A stretch of DNA of 64,000 bases from an uncultured Spartobacteria bacterium (GTDB lineage Bacteria > Verrucomicrobiota > Verrucomicrobiia > Chthoniobacterales > JAATET01), in NCBI GenBank assembly GCA_938011325.1, contig CALLUD010000007.1, positions 310,001 through 374,000 of the forward strand, given 5' to 3'. Position numbers and translations under genes: made by a program. Below are positions 1 through 9,300 of the stretch, one piece after another; within the stretch, counting starts at the first letter, position 1; each line of letters starts with the position of its first letter. The notes under the pieces are model-generated. The model searched no databases. It was not told the DNA's origin and saw nothing but the letters and a program-made list of their open reading frames with translations.

Positions 1-15
1 GCGACGCAAAATTTC

Positions 16-2658
16 TTGCAGCCCTCTTCGGACGCTGACGCTTCGGCGCCGGGGTGCTTTTCCCTTGACCGCAAAGAGTTGACTGAGAAGCGTCTCCCGG
101 TGCGTCAGGCAAAGCGCGGAGCGGCTGAAATTGTGGAGGCCGGGGAGCATTGGAACGAGCTCCTCGACGCCGAGGGCGTGCCTCGCCCGCCCTACCACCG
201 GCTGCTCGATCGATTCGCAAAAGCCCGCCGTTCCGAGCTGCGCAGGCTGGACGATCAGCTCGAGGCGACGATGCGCGAAATGGGCGTTACGTTCGATGTC
301 GTGCGCGACCGGCCATGGGGCCGGAGACCATGGTATTGCGACCTGCTGCCGCAGATTTTTACCGCCGACGAGTGGAAGCCACTCGCCCAGGGGATGGCCC
401 AGCGCCTGCATGCCTTCGAGTGCTTTCTGCGCGATATCTATGGGGAGCAGCGAATCCTGAGGCAGGAGATTCTTCCGTTGCAGCCGATCCTTGGGAGCCC
501 CCATTACCAGCGGGCGGCGCGGGGATTGCCGGCGCCGGGCGGCAGCTACCTTCACATCAGCGGAATGGCGGTGGGGCGCGACCCGGAGGGACGCCTCATC
601 GTGAAACACCATTATTTCAGCCACGCGTCGGGAATTTCCTACATGATCCAGAACCGCCGGGCGATGGCGCGCGTGCTGCCGCAGTTGTTCGAGGATCACG
701 CGGTGCAATCCATCGCCGCCGCGCCCACCGAGATGCTCGAGGCGCTGCGGTCCTTCGCGCGCGAAAGCGATCCCACGGTGGTGCTGTTGTCCTCGGGGCA
801 GGGCAGTGCGGCGTATTCGGAGCACAGTTTTCTTTCGCGGCGGATGGGCATCGCGCTTGTGCAGGGTGGCGATCTGCTCGTGCTGAACGATCAGGTGTAT
901 TTGAAAACGGTCACGGGGCTCGAGCGCGTGGAGGTGATCTATTCGCGCATCTCCGACCACTGGCTCGACCCGCTGGTGTTTCGCAGCGATTCGCTGCTCG
1001 GCGTGCCGGGGCTCGTCCAATGCATCCGCAAGGGAACCGTCTCGGTGATCAATGCGGTCGGCTCGCAGCTGGCCGACGACCGCGCGCTGCTGGCGTATGC
1101 ACCGACATTGATTCGCTACTACCTTGGAGAAGCTCCCATTCTCGAGGGCCTCGAGACGCTTTGGCTCGGCGATCTGGATATTCGGGAAATGGTTCTCGGC
1201 GATCTCGGCCGCTACGTGGTCCGGCCGGTGTATGGCGAGCGGATCCTGACGCCGGACGAAGGCGAGCGATTCGACGAGCGGCGTCGGCGCGCGGTCATCA
1301 AGGAAATCATGCAGGATCCCGGGCTCTACGTCGCCCAGCCTCGTGGGTCGACCGCCGTCACGCTCTGTCACGAGGGCGGCGAACCGCGGCCGCGTCACCA
1401 GGACCACATCCTCTTCGCCGTGCGGCGCGGCGAGGGAGACTACCGCGTTTTTCCGGGGGCGTTGACGCGTATTTCGGCCGAAGGGAGCACGTTCCCGGCC
1501 TCGGAGCAGGGCGGCGGGAGCAAGGACACGTGGGTCGAGGCGATCGACGACACGGAGCCTTCGGCATCGACGCGAATCCTGCGCGACGTCCACCCGCCGT
1601 CGCAACACGTCACCAGCCGTGTGGCGGAGGCATTTTACTGGATCGGCCGCTATCTCGAACGGGCACGCGGCCTGGCGGGAATGATTTCGGTGATCGAGGC
1701 GCTCGAAACCGAGGAGCTGAACAGGACCGAGCGCGCGCTTTATCGGCCGGTCTGGAATCGCATGCTTCCCCTGCTCGAGGGAGATGGAAACACGCGGAGG
1801 AACATTTCCAGCCCCGCCGGCCGTTTCCGGCTCGCACTCGATGTGGACGAGAGCGGCACCGTGGTGAGTTCCGTAAAGCGCGCGGCGTGGAATGCCGAGT
1901 CAATCCTCGAATGCCTGAGCATGGAGGCGTGGAGCGTGTTGAGCCGGTTGCGGTCGATGTTTGCGAACGCGCAGCCGGGCCGCAATCGCACGCCGGAGCA
2001 GCGCATCGCGCTCACCCGGCGGATTTGCGACCAGACATGCGAGCTGGTGGCGCAGTTTTTCGGCGTGGCGCAGGCGTCGATGATCGAGGACGGCGGCTGG
2101 CGGTTCTGCGAGATCGGCCAGATGATCGAGCAGGCGGCGATCACGGCCAATGCCGTCGATACGATGACCGAGTCGTTGCTTCGTGCCACGGGGCCGGAGC
2201 GGGAACATGCGCGTGAGATCCAGATTTCCGCGTTCCTGCGGTTGCTGAATTCGCGCGATGTCTATCGCCGCGTCTATCAAATGCGCGTGGAGCCGGCGGC
2301 GATGCTCGACATGCTGTGGTCGAATCCCGTGGTGCCGCGCTCGGTGGCGCGCTGCATGCGCCGATGCGAGAGCCTGCTCTCGGCGCAGACCGGCGATTCG
2401 CCCGGTTTGCAGCGCACGCTCATTGCGATCGAGGATTTGTGCTCCGACACGATGCAGGTGGACTGGGAGGCGCTGGTCGAACGCGAGATCGAGCAGGGCC
2501 CTTTCGAGGGCCGGAGCGAGCTGGCCACGCGGGTCCGCGAATTTCTCGACCGTACGCTCGGGATGCACCACTTGATTTCCGACGCGTTTCTGAATCATCA
2601 GATTCACATGCGCGGGCCGGAGCAACCGATGCTCGCGGGGTTTGGTCATGCTGTTTGA
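16..2658 (+). CDS. Circularly permuted ATP-grasp / alpha-E fusion protein
   Basis: An 880-residue fusion. Residues about 45-500 match the circularly permuted ATP-grasp family (DUF404/DUF407); a conserved stretch near residue 345 carries NAVGSQLADDR followed by RYYLGE. Residues about 535-870 match the helical alpha-E domain (DUF403), opening with VAEAFYWIGRYLERA. Comparative genomics of amidoligases predicts that these proteins ligate amino acids or peptides in the cytoplasm together with transglutaminase-like partners; no substrate is known. The two domains are often separate proteins, so the fusion is one of the known arrangements. The TTG start at 16 is uncertain: the frame is open to the window edge, and GTG codons at 100 and 133 are alternatives. 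The 3' end overlaps the next gene by 11 nt, which indicates translational coupling. Confidence 0.85.
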   Translation: MQPSSDADASAPGCFSLDRKELTEKRLPVRQAKRGAAEIVEAGEHWNELLDAEGVPRPPYHRLLDRFAKARRSELRRLDDQLEATMREMGVTFDVVRDRPWGRRPWYCDLLPQIFTADEWKPLAQGMAQRLHAFECFLRDIYGEQRILRQEILPLQPILGSPHYQRAARGLPAPGGSYLHISGMAVGRDPEGRLIVKHHYFSHASGISYMIQNRRAMARVLPQLFEDHAVQSIAAAPTEMLEALRSFARESDPTVVLLSSGQGSAAYSEHSFLSRRMGIALVQGGDLLVLNDQVYLKTVTGLERVEVIYSRISDHWLDPLVFRSDSLLGVPGLVQCIRKGTVSVINAVGSQLADDRALLAYAPTLIRYYLGEAPILEGLETLWLGDLDIREMVLGDLGRYVVRPVYGERILTPDEGERFDERRRRAVIKEIMQDPGLYVAQPRGSTAVTLCHEGGEPRPRHQDHILFAVRRGEGDYRVFPGALTRISAEGSTFPASEQGGGSKDTWVEAIDDTEPSASTRILRDVHPPSQHVTSRVAEAFYWIGRYLERARGLAGMISVIEALETEELNRTERALYRPVWNRMLPLLEGDGNTRRNISSPAGRFRLALDVDESGTVVSSVKRAAWNAESILECLSMEAWSVLSRLRSMFANAQPGRNRTPEQRIALTRRICDQTCELVAQFFGVAQASMIEDGGWRFCEIGQMIEQAAITANAVDTMTESLLRATGPEREHAREIQISAFLRLLNSRDVYRRVYQMRVEPAAMLDMLWSNPVVPRSVARCMRRCESLLSAQTGDSPGLQRTLIAIEDLCSDTMQVDWEALVEREIEQGPFEGRSELATRVREFLDRTLGMHHLISDAFLNHQIHMRGPEQPMLAGFGHAV

Positions 2659-3526
2659 GATTCGTCATACGACCGAATACCGCTACGCCGAGCCGGCCAT
2701 CGAAGCGTATCTCGAAGCGCGGCTTACCCCGCCAAATACCGCGACCCAGCGGGTCATCGAGCATTCCATCGAGATCGAGCCCGAGCTGCCCACTTCGACC
2801 TATACCGATGTCTTCGGGAATCCCGTTTCGTTCTTCTCGCAGACCCTGCGGCACCGGCGACTGGTCGTGCGAAACCTCGCGCGAGTCGAGACACGCGCGC
2901 CGGAACTCCCGGAGGCGGCGCTGGCGCTGCCGATCGCCGAGGCGCGGCAGGTGTTTTCGTCGGCATTGCTCGACTACTACGACTACCTGCTGCCCACCGA
3001 CGCGGTGCCGACGGGCGGTCCGGCGACCTCGTGGGCGCGGAAGTATCTCGCGGCCGGAAAAACGTTGCGCGACGGCCTCGGCGCACTGAACACCGCGATT
3101 TACGAAAAATTTTCCTACGTGCCGGGCGCGACCGACAACTCGACTCCGCTTCGCCGCGTCTGGAAGGAGCAGCGCGGCGTGTGCCAGGACTACGCGCACG
3201 TGATGCTGAGCGTGCTGCGGACCGCCGGGCTGCCGGCGCGTTACGTCTGCGGCTATATCGAGACCTCGCCTCCGAGATCGGCGAGCGGCCGCAGGCTTGT
3301 CGGCTCGGTGGCGACACACGCATGGGTCGAGGTGCTGGTGCCCGGGTTGACGTGGGTGGCGCTCGATCCCACGAATAATCAATGGTGCGCCGAACAGCAT
3401 GTCGCGGTATCGTTCGGGCGTGACAGCCGCGATGCGGCACCGGTAAGGGGAACATTCAAAGGAACTGGAGGGCAGGTCATGAAAGTGCGCGTGAACATGA
3501 AGCGGGTGGGGCGGGCGTCCGCATGA
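2648..3526 (+). CDS. Transglutaminase-like protein (first of two)
   Basis: A 292-residue protein with the bacterial transglutaminase N-terminal beta domain (starting MLFEIRHTTEYRYAEP) followed by a papain-like transglutaminase core. The catalytic triad is visible: Cys179 in VCQDYAH, His224 in THAWVEV and Asp240 in ALDPTN. Such enzymes act as amidases, peptidases or cross-linkers. No signal peptide is present, so it should work in the cytoplasm. I prefer the ATG at 2648 to the TTG two codons upstream. It overlaps the ATP-grasp/alpha-E gene by 11 nt and the following transglutaminase by 4 nt (ATGA), so these genes form one operon. Its association with ATP-grasp and amidoligase genes is a recurrent, uncharacterised module. 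Confidence 0.88.
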   Translation: MLFEIRHTTEYRYAEPAIEAYLEARLTPPNTATQRVIEHSIEIEPELPTSTYTDVFGNPVSFFSQTLRHRRLVVRNLARVETRAPELPEAALALPIAEARQVFSSALLDYYDYLLPTDAVPTGGPATSWARKYLAAGKTLRDGLGALNTAIYEKFSYVPGATDNSTPLRRVWKEQRGVCQDYAHVMLSVLRTAGLPARYVCGYIETSPPRSASGRRLVGSVATHAWVEVLVPGLTWVALDPTNNQWCAEQHVAVSFGRDSRDAAPVRGTFKGTGGQVMKVRVNMKRVGRASA

Positions 3527-4371
3527 GGATCACGATTCGCTCCTCGTCGATTTACACCTACGCGGAGCCGGCAAGTTTTTCGCCGCATGTGGTGCGGCTG
3601 TTTCCGCGCGGCCATCGATTCGTCCATGTGCGGGAGGCGCGGTTTCGGACCAACGAGAGCGCCGACGTGCAATTCCGCCGCGATCTGTTCGACAACGAGG
3701 TGGCCGTGTGCTTCTTCCCCGAGAAGTGCGAGGAATTGAGCTTCCTCGTGGAGCTCGACATCGACCTGACGGAGAAGAATCCGTTTCACTTCCTCCTCGA
3801 GAGCCATGCGCTGGAGGTGCCGTTTGAATACAAGCCACAGGAGGTGCGCGTTCTGGCGCCGTATCTGGAGCGCCGCGAACTCAAGCTCCCGTCGGGACTG
3901 GCGCCCACCGGCTCGAAACGTCCAACCGTCGAGGCGATCACGAGCCTGAACCATTGGATCTTCGAGAACTTCGAATACGAGCGGCGCGAGGAGGGCGATC
4001 CGATGACGCCCGAGGAGACGCTTGCCGCAGGCCGGGCCGCGTGCCGGGATTTCGCGGTCCTGCTTGTCGAGGTGTTGCGAATTCACGGGATCGCGGCGCG
4101 CCTGGCCAGCGGGTATCTCTGGGAGGCGCCGGACACCGCGGAGGATGACCTGCGCGCTCAAACCGCCCTCCACGCCTGGGTGGAAGCCTATCTGCCGGGT
4201 GCGGGATGGGTCGGCCTCGATCCGACAAATGGCGTGCTTTGCGATCATCACCGGATCACCGCCGCGGTCGGGCTGCTTCCGTCGGAGATTGCGCCAACGT
4301 GGGGGTTCTATTACGGAGATCGAATCATCGAGAGCCGCATGAAAAGCAGCCTGGAAATCTTCGAGCGATGA
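3523..4371 (+). CDS. Transglutaminase-like protein (second; usually fused to the next gene)
   Basis: A 282-residue transglutaminase-like protein. Triad residues are Cys174 (AACRDFA), His217 (LHAWVEA) and Asp233 (GLDPTNG). It is only distantly similar to its upstream neighbour. In many bacteria this domain is the N-terminal third of a protein of about 1,100 residues whose remainder is DUF2126; here the two parts are separate genes joined by an ATGA overlap at 4368-4371. The natural reading is a split of that fusion with translational coupling retained. No signal peptide is present. The predicted role is hydrolysis or transfer on a gamma-glutamyl or peptide bond made by the partner amidoligase, which is inference. 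Confidence 0.86.
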   Translation: MRITIRSSSIYTYAEPASFSPHVVRLFPRGHRFVHVREARFRTNESADVQFRRDLFDNEVAVCFFPEKCEELSFLVELDIDLTEKNPFHFLLESHALEVPFEYKPQEVRVLAPYLERRELKLPSGLAPTGSKRPTVEAITSLNHWIFENFEYERREEGDPMTPEETLAAGRAACRDFAVLLVEVLRIHGIAARLASGYLWEAPDTAEDDLRAQTALHAWVEAYLPGAGWVGLDPTNGVLCDHHRITAAVGLLPSEIAPTWGFYYGDRIIESRMKSSLEIFER

Positions 4372-6389
4372 GTGGGGCTGCGAAATCCATGCACGCGGCC
4401 GCGGATTGGGCGGACCGCATTTTCGAAGAGCGGGGCATCAAGCTGACCCTCGGCGGTGAGCCGACGTTTGTTCCGGAGCATCCGGAGGGCGCGGAGTGGT
4501 CGTATTCCGCGGTCGGACCTACGAAACTCTCCTACGCGCGGCGAATGGCCGACGAGCTGCTCAAGGGTCGCATGTCCGGTGGCGTCGTGTTTTTCAGTCC
4601 GGGCAAGCAATACCCCGGCGAGGTGAATCCCCGGTGGGCGCTGCGAATGGTCGCGCGGCGCGACGGCAGGAGTCTGTTTCCTGCGGTTCCCGGGAACCGC
4701 CGCACCGAGGAGGCGCACTGCGTCGTGTTTCTTCGCGAGTTGCTCGACCGGCTCGACGTGCGCGGCGACTGGATTCGATTTGCGGATCCGAAAGCCTCGC
4801 CCGCGCATGTGTGGGTGCTGCCGCTCGATCACGACGGGACCGGCTGGGTGACGGTGGACTGGAAACTGAAGCCGGATCAACGCTCGCTGATCGCCGCGGA
4901 GGGGCCCGCCGGACTGCGACTGCCGTTGTATTTGATTCCCGTCGAGGTGCCGCGGCGCGCCCTGGTCGTGGAGTTGAAGGAGGGGCGTCTCTGCATCTTC
5001 TTTCCGCCCTTGCTCCAGCCTGCGTTTGCGAAGCTCGCGAAATTTGTCGGCGAGTCGCTCGTGGCCGCGAAGATCAACCTCTACGAGCTGCAGGGCTATG
5101 TGCCGGCGGATGACGAAAAGGTCTGGGTGACGCTCGGTCTCGCTGCGGATCCCGGCGTGCTCGAGATCAATCTCCCGCCCTGCGAGAACTGGCAGGAATA
5201 CGACGCGTGGATGCACGAGCTGACGGCGTGCGCCGAGCGTGTGGGATTGCGTTCGTGGAAGCAGGTGCAGGGGGAATTTGCCGACGGAACTGGAGGCGGA
5301 AATCACCTGCTCTGGGGCGGACCCAGCATCGAGGAGAATCCCTTTTTTTCGCGCCCCGGCTGGCTCACGGCGATCATCCGGATGTTCCAGAACCACCCTG
5401 CGCTGGCCTACATGTTCACAGGGTGCTACGTCGGTGCCTCCTCGCAGGCACCGCGGCCCGACGAGTCGGCAAAGGAAATCTTCGATCTCGAGATGGCGTA
5501 TTCATTTCTCGAGAGTCTCGGCGAGGGAGATCACCGCGCGTTGATCAACGAAACCCTGCGCCATCTTCACACGGACGTCACGGGCAATGCCCACCGCTCG
5601 GAGATCAGCTTCGACAAGTTCTGGAATCCGGGCTGGCCGGGCGGGATGCTCGGGCTCATCGAGTTTCGCGCGGTGGAGTCGCTGCCGCGCGCGGAATGGA
5701 TGTCCGCAGTCGCTTTGCTGTGGCGGTGCGTGGCGGCGTATGCGTGCGTGAATCCGGAGCGAAAGCCGCTGCGGAAATTCGAGGGCGCGCTGCACGATCG
5801 TTATTTCCTGCCGACGTGCATGTGGAACGATCTCGAGGACTTGCTCGCCGAGCTGGCCGAAGCGGGATGCCCGCTCAGTGGCGATGTCTTTCGAAAAATC
5901 TGGGCGTGGCGTTTCCCGATGGTTCTCGAGCACGACGAAGCGGGCGCCCGGCTCGAGGTGCGACGCGCGCATGAAAGCTGGCCGTTGCTTTGCGAGACGC
6001 CGATCGAAGGCGGCACGACGAGCCGGTTCGTCGACACCTCGATGCATCGCGTCGAGGTGCGGGTCAACGATGACTTCGCCGCGCGATACGAATTGCTCGT
6101 GCAGGGCCGGAAACTTCCCGTGACGCCCGTCGGAGCGGATTGTCACCTCGCCGGCGTGCGCTACCGCCGAAGCTGCCTGTATCCCTGCCTGCATCCGGGC
6201 ATTCCGGTTCACCTGCCGCTGGAGTTTACGATCGTGGAGCCGGGAGCCAGCCAGCCGGTCGCGACATTCCGCCTGCCGCCGAATTCCGTGCAGTTCGGGC
6301 GTGTGGAGAATGCCGCCGTGCTGTCACGTGCGGGAACGTGCCGGCCGATTTTCGAAGGTGCGCTCACGCACGACCTTCGACTGGAGTAG
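4368..6389 (+). CDS. DUF2126 putative amidoligase
   Basis: A 673-residue protein matching the C-terminal part of the large transglutaminase/DUF2126 proteins, classed in the literature as predicted COOH-NH2 ligases with a glutamine-synthetase-like fold. Supporting stretches include LTLGGEPTFV near the N-terminus, GTGGGNHLLWGGPS around residue 310 and FWNPGWPGGM around residue 420. The start is the ATG at 4368, which overlaps the previous stop (ATGA); the frame stays open upstream, but there it is antiparallel noise inside the transglutaminase gene. Together with the ATP-grasp/alpha-E and two transglutaminase genes it completes a predicted peptide synthesis and modification module. Substrate and product are unknown. 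A sulfatase gene begins 4 nt after its stop. Confidence 0.85.
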   Translation: MSGAAKSMHAAADWADRIFEERGIKLTLGGEPTFVPEHPEGAEWSYSAVGPTKLSYARRMADELLKGRMSGGVVFFSPGKQYPGEVNPRWALRMVARRDGRSLFPAVPGNRRTEEAHCVVFLRELLDRLDVRGDWIRFADPKASPAHVWVLPLDHDGTGWVTVDWKLKPDQRSLIAAEGPAGLRLPLYLIPVEVPRRALVVELKEGRLCIFFPPLLQPAFAKLAKFVGESLVAAKINLYELQGYVPADDEKVWVTLGLAADPGVLEINLPPCENWQEYDAWMHELTACAERVGLRSWKQVQGEFADGTGGGNHLLWGGPSIEENPFFSRPGWLTAIIRMFQNHPALAYMFTGCYVGASSQAPRPDESAKEIFDLEMAYSFLESLGEGDHRALINETLRHLHTDVTGNAHRSEISFDKFWNPGWPGGMLGLIEFRAVESLPRAEWMSAVALLWRCVAAYACVNPERKPLRKFEGALHDRYFLPTCMWNDLEDLLAELAEAGCPLSGDVFRKIWAWRFPMVLEHDEAGARLEVRRAHESWPLLCETPIEGGTTSRFVDTSMHRVEVRVNDDFAARYELLVQGRKLPVTPVGADCHLAGVRYRRSCLYPCLHPGIPVHLPLEFTIVEPGASQPVATFRLPPNSVQFGRVENAAVLSRAGTCRPIFEGALTHDLRLE

Positions 6390-6393
6390 GCGT

Positions 6394-7725
6394 ATGCAGC
6401 GGAACGTTCTCATTCTGATGGCGGACGAGCTCCGCTTCGATCTGCCGGGATTCATGGGAAATCCCGTCTGCCGCACGCCCACGATGGACCGCCTCGCGCG
6501 CGGCGCCGTCGTCTTCGATAATGCCTACACGGCTTCGCCCGTATGCGTGCCGGGGCGGCAATGCTTTGCCACGGGCAAATATCCGCTGCACACGGGCTGC
6601 GAGCGGTTTGGCGAGGATCTCGCGCCCGGGGCCACGACGTTTGCGCGACGCTTCTCGGAGGCGGGCTATTTCACGGTCGCCTGCGGCAAGCTCCATCATC
6701 GCGGTCCCGATCAGATGCAGGGCTGGCTGCAGCGAATCGGTGCGGAATGTTGCGTGCAATGGCCGTCGACGCCCGAGGCGGCCGGCCGCGAGCAGATTGG
6801 CCGGTTGAAATGGCGAGGCGCGGAGGAACTGGAAATTGCCGGGCCGGGCACGTCTCCGCTCGCCTTGCACGATCGACTCACCGTTGACGGCGCGATCGAT
6901 CTCCTCCGGATGCATTTTGACGACATGTATCCGCGAAAATCGCCGCGTCCGCCGCTGATGCTGCTCGTCAGTCTGCAGCAACCGCATTTCCCGCTGCTGG
7001 CCGACGAGGAGTTGTTCGCGCACTACCTCGAACGGGTGCGTCCGCGATTGCACGAGGAGGCGTCGTGGCACCCCGTGCTGGGGCGGGATGCGTTGCCGTG
7101 CGGGGAGAAGGTCACGGAGGAGGAGGTTCGCCGGGCCACGGCCGCTTATTACGCGCTGGTCGAGACGGTTGACCGCCAGTTCGCGCGCGTGGTGGAGGCG
7201 ATTGAAAGCCACGGCGAGAACCTCGACGACTGGATCGTTGTGCTGGTGTCCGACCACGGCGAGATGCTCGGCGAGCATGCGCTGTGGACGAAACGCCAGT
7301 TTTTCGAGGGAAGTGTGCGCGTGCCGTTTTTCATTCGCTGCCCGCGACTGTGGGCGCCCGGTCGGCGTCGGGAAAACGTGAACACGATCGACCTCTTCCC
7401 CACGCTTTGCGAGGCGGCGGGGATCGAGGTGCCGGAGGACATTGACGGCCGCAGTTTGATCCCGCTGCTGCACACCCGGAATGCCCCGTGGGAGAACGAG
7501 ACGTTTTCCCAGCACGACACCGATGAATTCATGCTCAAGTGCGGGAATCTCAAATACCTCACCTTTGGCGGGAAGGGGCCCGACGTGCTCTTCGATCTCG
7601 CCAGCGACCCGGGGGAATCGACGAATCGCATCGCGGACGTCTCGTATGTCACCGCCGCCGCGGAGATGCGTGAACGGCTGCATGCGTTGATCGCCTCGCG
7701 CACGCCACCGCCGATTCATTGCTGA
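6394..7725 (+). CDS. Cys-type sulfatase, no signal peptide
   Basis: A 443-residue arylsulfatase-fold protein. The sulfatase signature C-x-P-x-R is intact at Cys51-Arg55 (CVPGR), so Cys51 is the expected formylglycine precursor. A second metal-site motif, VSDHGEMLGEH, lies near residue 285. The N-terminal metal motif reads MADELRFD instead of the usual DDxR type, a conservative Asp-to-Glu change. Many sulfatases of this phylum are exported, but the mature-like start MQRNVLILMADE has no signal peptide, so a cytoplasmic enzyme is expected. It begins 4 nt after the amidoligase stop and is probably co-transcribed with that operon. The substrate cannot be read from the sequence. Confidence 0.88.
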   Translation: MQRNVLILMADELRFDLPGFMGNPVCRTPTMDRLARGAVVFDNAYTASPVCVPGRQCFATGKYPLHTGCERFGEDLAPGATTFARRFSEAGYFTVACGKLHHRGPDQMQGWLQRIGAECCVQWPSTPEAAGREQIGRLKWRGAEELEIAGPGTSPLALHDRLTVDGAIDLLRMHFDDMYPRKSPRPPLMLLVSLQQPHFPLLADEELFAHYLERVRPRLHEEASWHPVLGRDALPCGEKVTEEEVRRATAAYYALVETVDRQFARVVEAIESHGENLDDWIVVLVSDHGEMLGEHALWTKRQFFEGSVRVPFFIRCPRLWAPGRRRENVNTIDLFPTLCEAAGIEVPEDIDGRSLIPLLHTRNAPWENETFSQHDTDEFMLKCGNLKYLTFGGKGPDVLFDLASDPGESTNRIADVSYVTAAAEMRERLHALIASRTPPPIHC

Positions 7726-7760
7726 CTTCCGGCGCCGAATCCGTTACCGGATGGGGTGCC

Positions 7761-9299
7761 ATGCCCGTGAACCAACCTCTTACCGGCCACGATCGGCCTG
7801 GTGACCCCTGCATCATTGTCATCTTCGGCGCATCCGGAGATCTCACGAAGCGGAAGCTCCTCCCGGCCCTCTACAATCTCAAAGCCCTCAACCTGCTGCC
7901 GTCGAAGTTCGCGATCGTCGGGTGCGCGTCCACTCCGGGCGACGACAATTATTTCCGCGACAAGGCGACGGGCGACATCAAGCAATTCGCGACGCGTCCC
8001 TACGACGACCAGACATGGAGCGACTTCGCGCCGCGGATGTATTACGTGTCGGGCGATTTTGCGGACATCGAGACGTTCAAGACGCTCAAGGCCAAGATCG
8101 AGGCCGCGCAAAAGGAATGGGAGGTGCCGGCAAACATCCTGTTCTACCTCGCCGTCGCGCCGCGTTTCTTCTCGAAGGTGGTGGATCAGCTCGCGGCGGT
8201 CGATCTCACCGCGGAGACGCCGGCCGGTTGGCGACGGGTGATTGTCGAGAAGCCGTTTGGTCACGATCTCGCGAGCGCGCGGCAGCTCAATGCCGAGCTC
8301 ACCAAGAACCTGCAGGAGTCGCAGATCTACCGCATCGATCACTATCTCGGCAAGGAGACCGTGCAGAACATCATGGTCTTCCGTTTCGGCAATTCGGTGT
8401 TCGAGCCGATCTGGAACCGCCGCTACATCGAGTATGTGCAGATCACGGTCGCCGAGAAACTCGGCGTGGAGTTGCGCGGCGGTTACTACGACAAGTCGGG
8501 CGTGTTGCGCGACATGGTGCAGAACCACATTCTTTCCGTGCTCTCGCTCATCGCGATGGAGCCGCCGAGTTCGATCGAAGGCGACGCCGTCCGCAACGAG
8601 AAGGTGAAGGTGCTCGAAGCAATCCGGCCAATGGAGCCCGAGGAAGTGATCGAGAACACCGTGCGCGGCCAGTATGCCGCGGGCATGATCGATGGGGCTT
8701 CCGTTCCCGCCTACCGCACCGAGCCGGATGTCGACCCGCAGTCGAACACCGAGACCTTTGTCGCGATGAAGCTCAAGGTCGAGAACTGGCGCTGGGCGGA
8801 GGTGCCGTTCTACATCCGCTCCGGCAAACGACTCGCCGAGCACACCACCGAGGTGGTCATCGGATTTCGCCGCGCGCCGCTTCTCCTTTTCGGCTCCGAG
8901 ATGGAGGCAAACATCCCGCCGAACCGTCTCGTGCTGCACATCCAGCCGGAGGAGGGCATCACGCTCGACATCCATGCGAAGCGGCCCGGCCCGAAGATTG
9001 CGATTTCGAACATCCCGCTCGATTTCAGCTACAAGGCCTTTGGCGAATCCACTGCGGCGACCGGCTATGAGACGCTGCTCTACGACTGCATGATCGGCGA
9101 GACCACGCTCTTCCACCGCTACGATTCGGTGGACGCGTCGTGGCGGATCGTGAATCCCATTCTCGACGTGTGGCATGCGCTGCCGGCGCGGGATTTCCCG
9201 AACTACGCGGCCGGCACGTGGGGGCCGCGTGCCTCCGACGAACTCATCGAGAAGGACGGCCACGCGTGGCACCACTATCCGTTGAAGACGGGTTGCTGA
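7761..9299 (+). CDS. zwf: Glucose-6-phosphate 1-dehydrogenase
   Basis: A 512-residue enzyme oxidising glucose 6-phosphate to 6-phosphogluconolactone with NAD(P)+, the entry to the oxidative pentose phosphate pathway. The Rossmann dinucleotide motif FGASGDLTKRKL sits near residue 20 and the substrate-binding/catalytic motif RIDHYLGK at residues 191-198. The length is normal for the family. The ATG at 7761 is preferred; the frame extends 14 codons upstream to a TTG overlapping the sulfatase stop, without family similarity. The glucokinase gene starts one nucleotide after the stop, so the two enzymes that feed glucose into the pathway form an operon. Confidence 0.96.
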   Translation: MPVNQPLTGHDRPGDPCIIVIFGASGDLTKRKLLPALYNLKALNLLPSKFAIVGCASTPGDDNYFRDKATGDIKQFATRPYDDQTWSDFAPRMYYVSGDFADIETFKTLKAKIEAAQKEWEVPANILFYLAVAPRFFSKVVDQLAAVDLTAETPAGWRRVIVEKPFGHDLASARQLNAELTKNLQESQIYRIDHYLGKETVQNIMVFRFGNSVFEPIWNRRYIEYVQITVAEKLGVELRGGYYDKSGVLRDMVQNHILSVLSLIAMEPPSSIEGDAVRNEKVKVLEAIRPMEPEEVIENTVRGQYAAGMIDGASVPAYRTEPDVDPQSNTETFVAMKLKVENWRWAEVPFYIRSGKRLAEHTTEVVIGFRRAPLLLFGSEMEANIPPNRLVLHIQPEEGITLDIHAKRPGPKIAISNIPLDFSYKAFGESTAATGYETLLYDCMIGETTLFHRYDSVDASWRIVNPILDVWHALPARDFPNYAAGTWGPRASDELIEKDGHAWHHYPLKTGC

Positions 9300-9300
9300 C

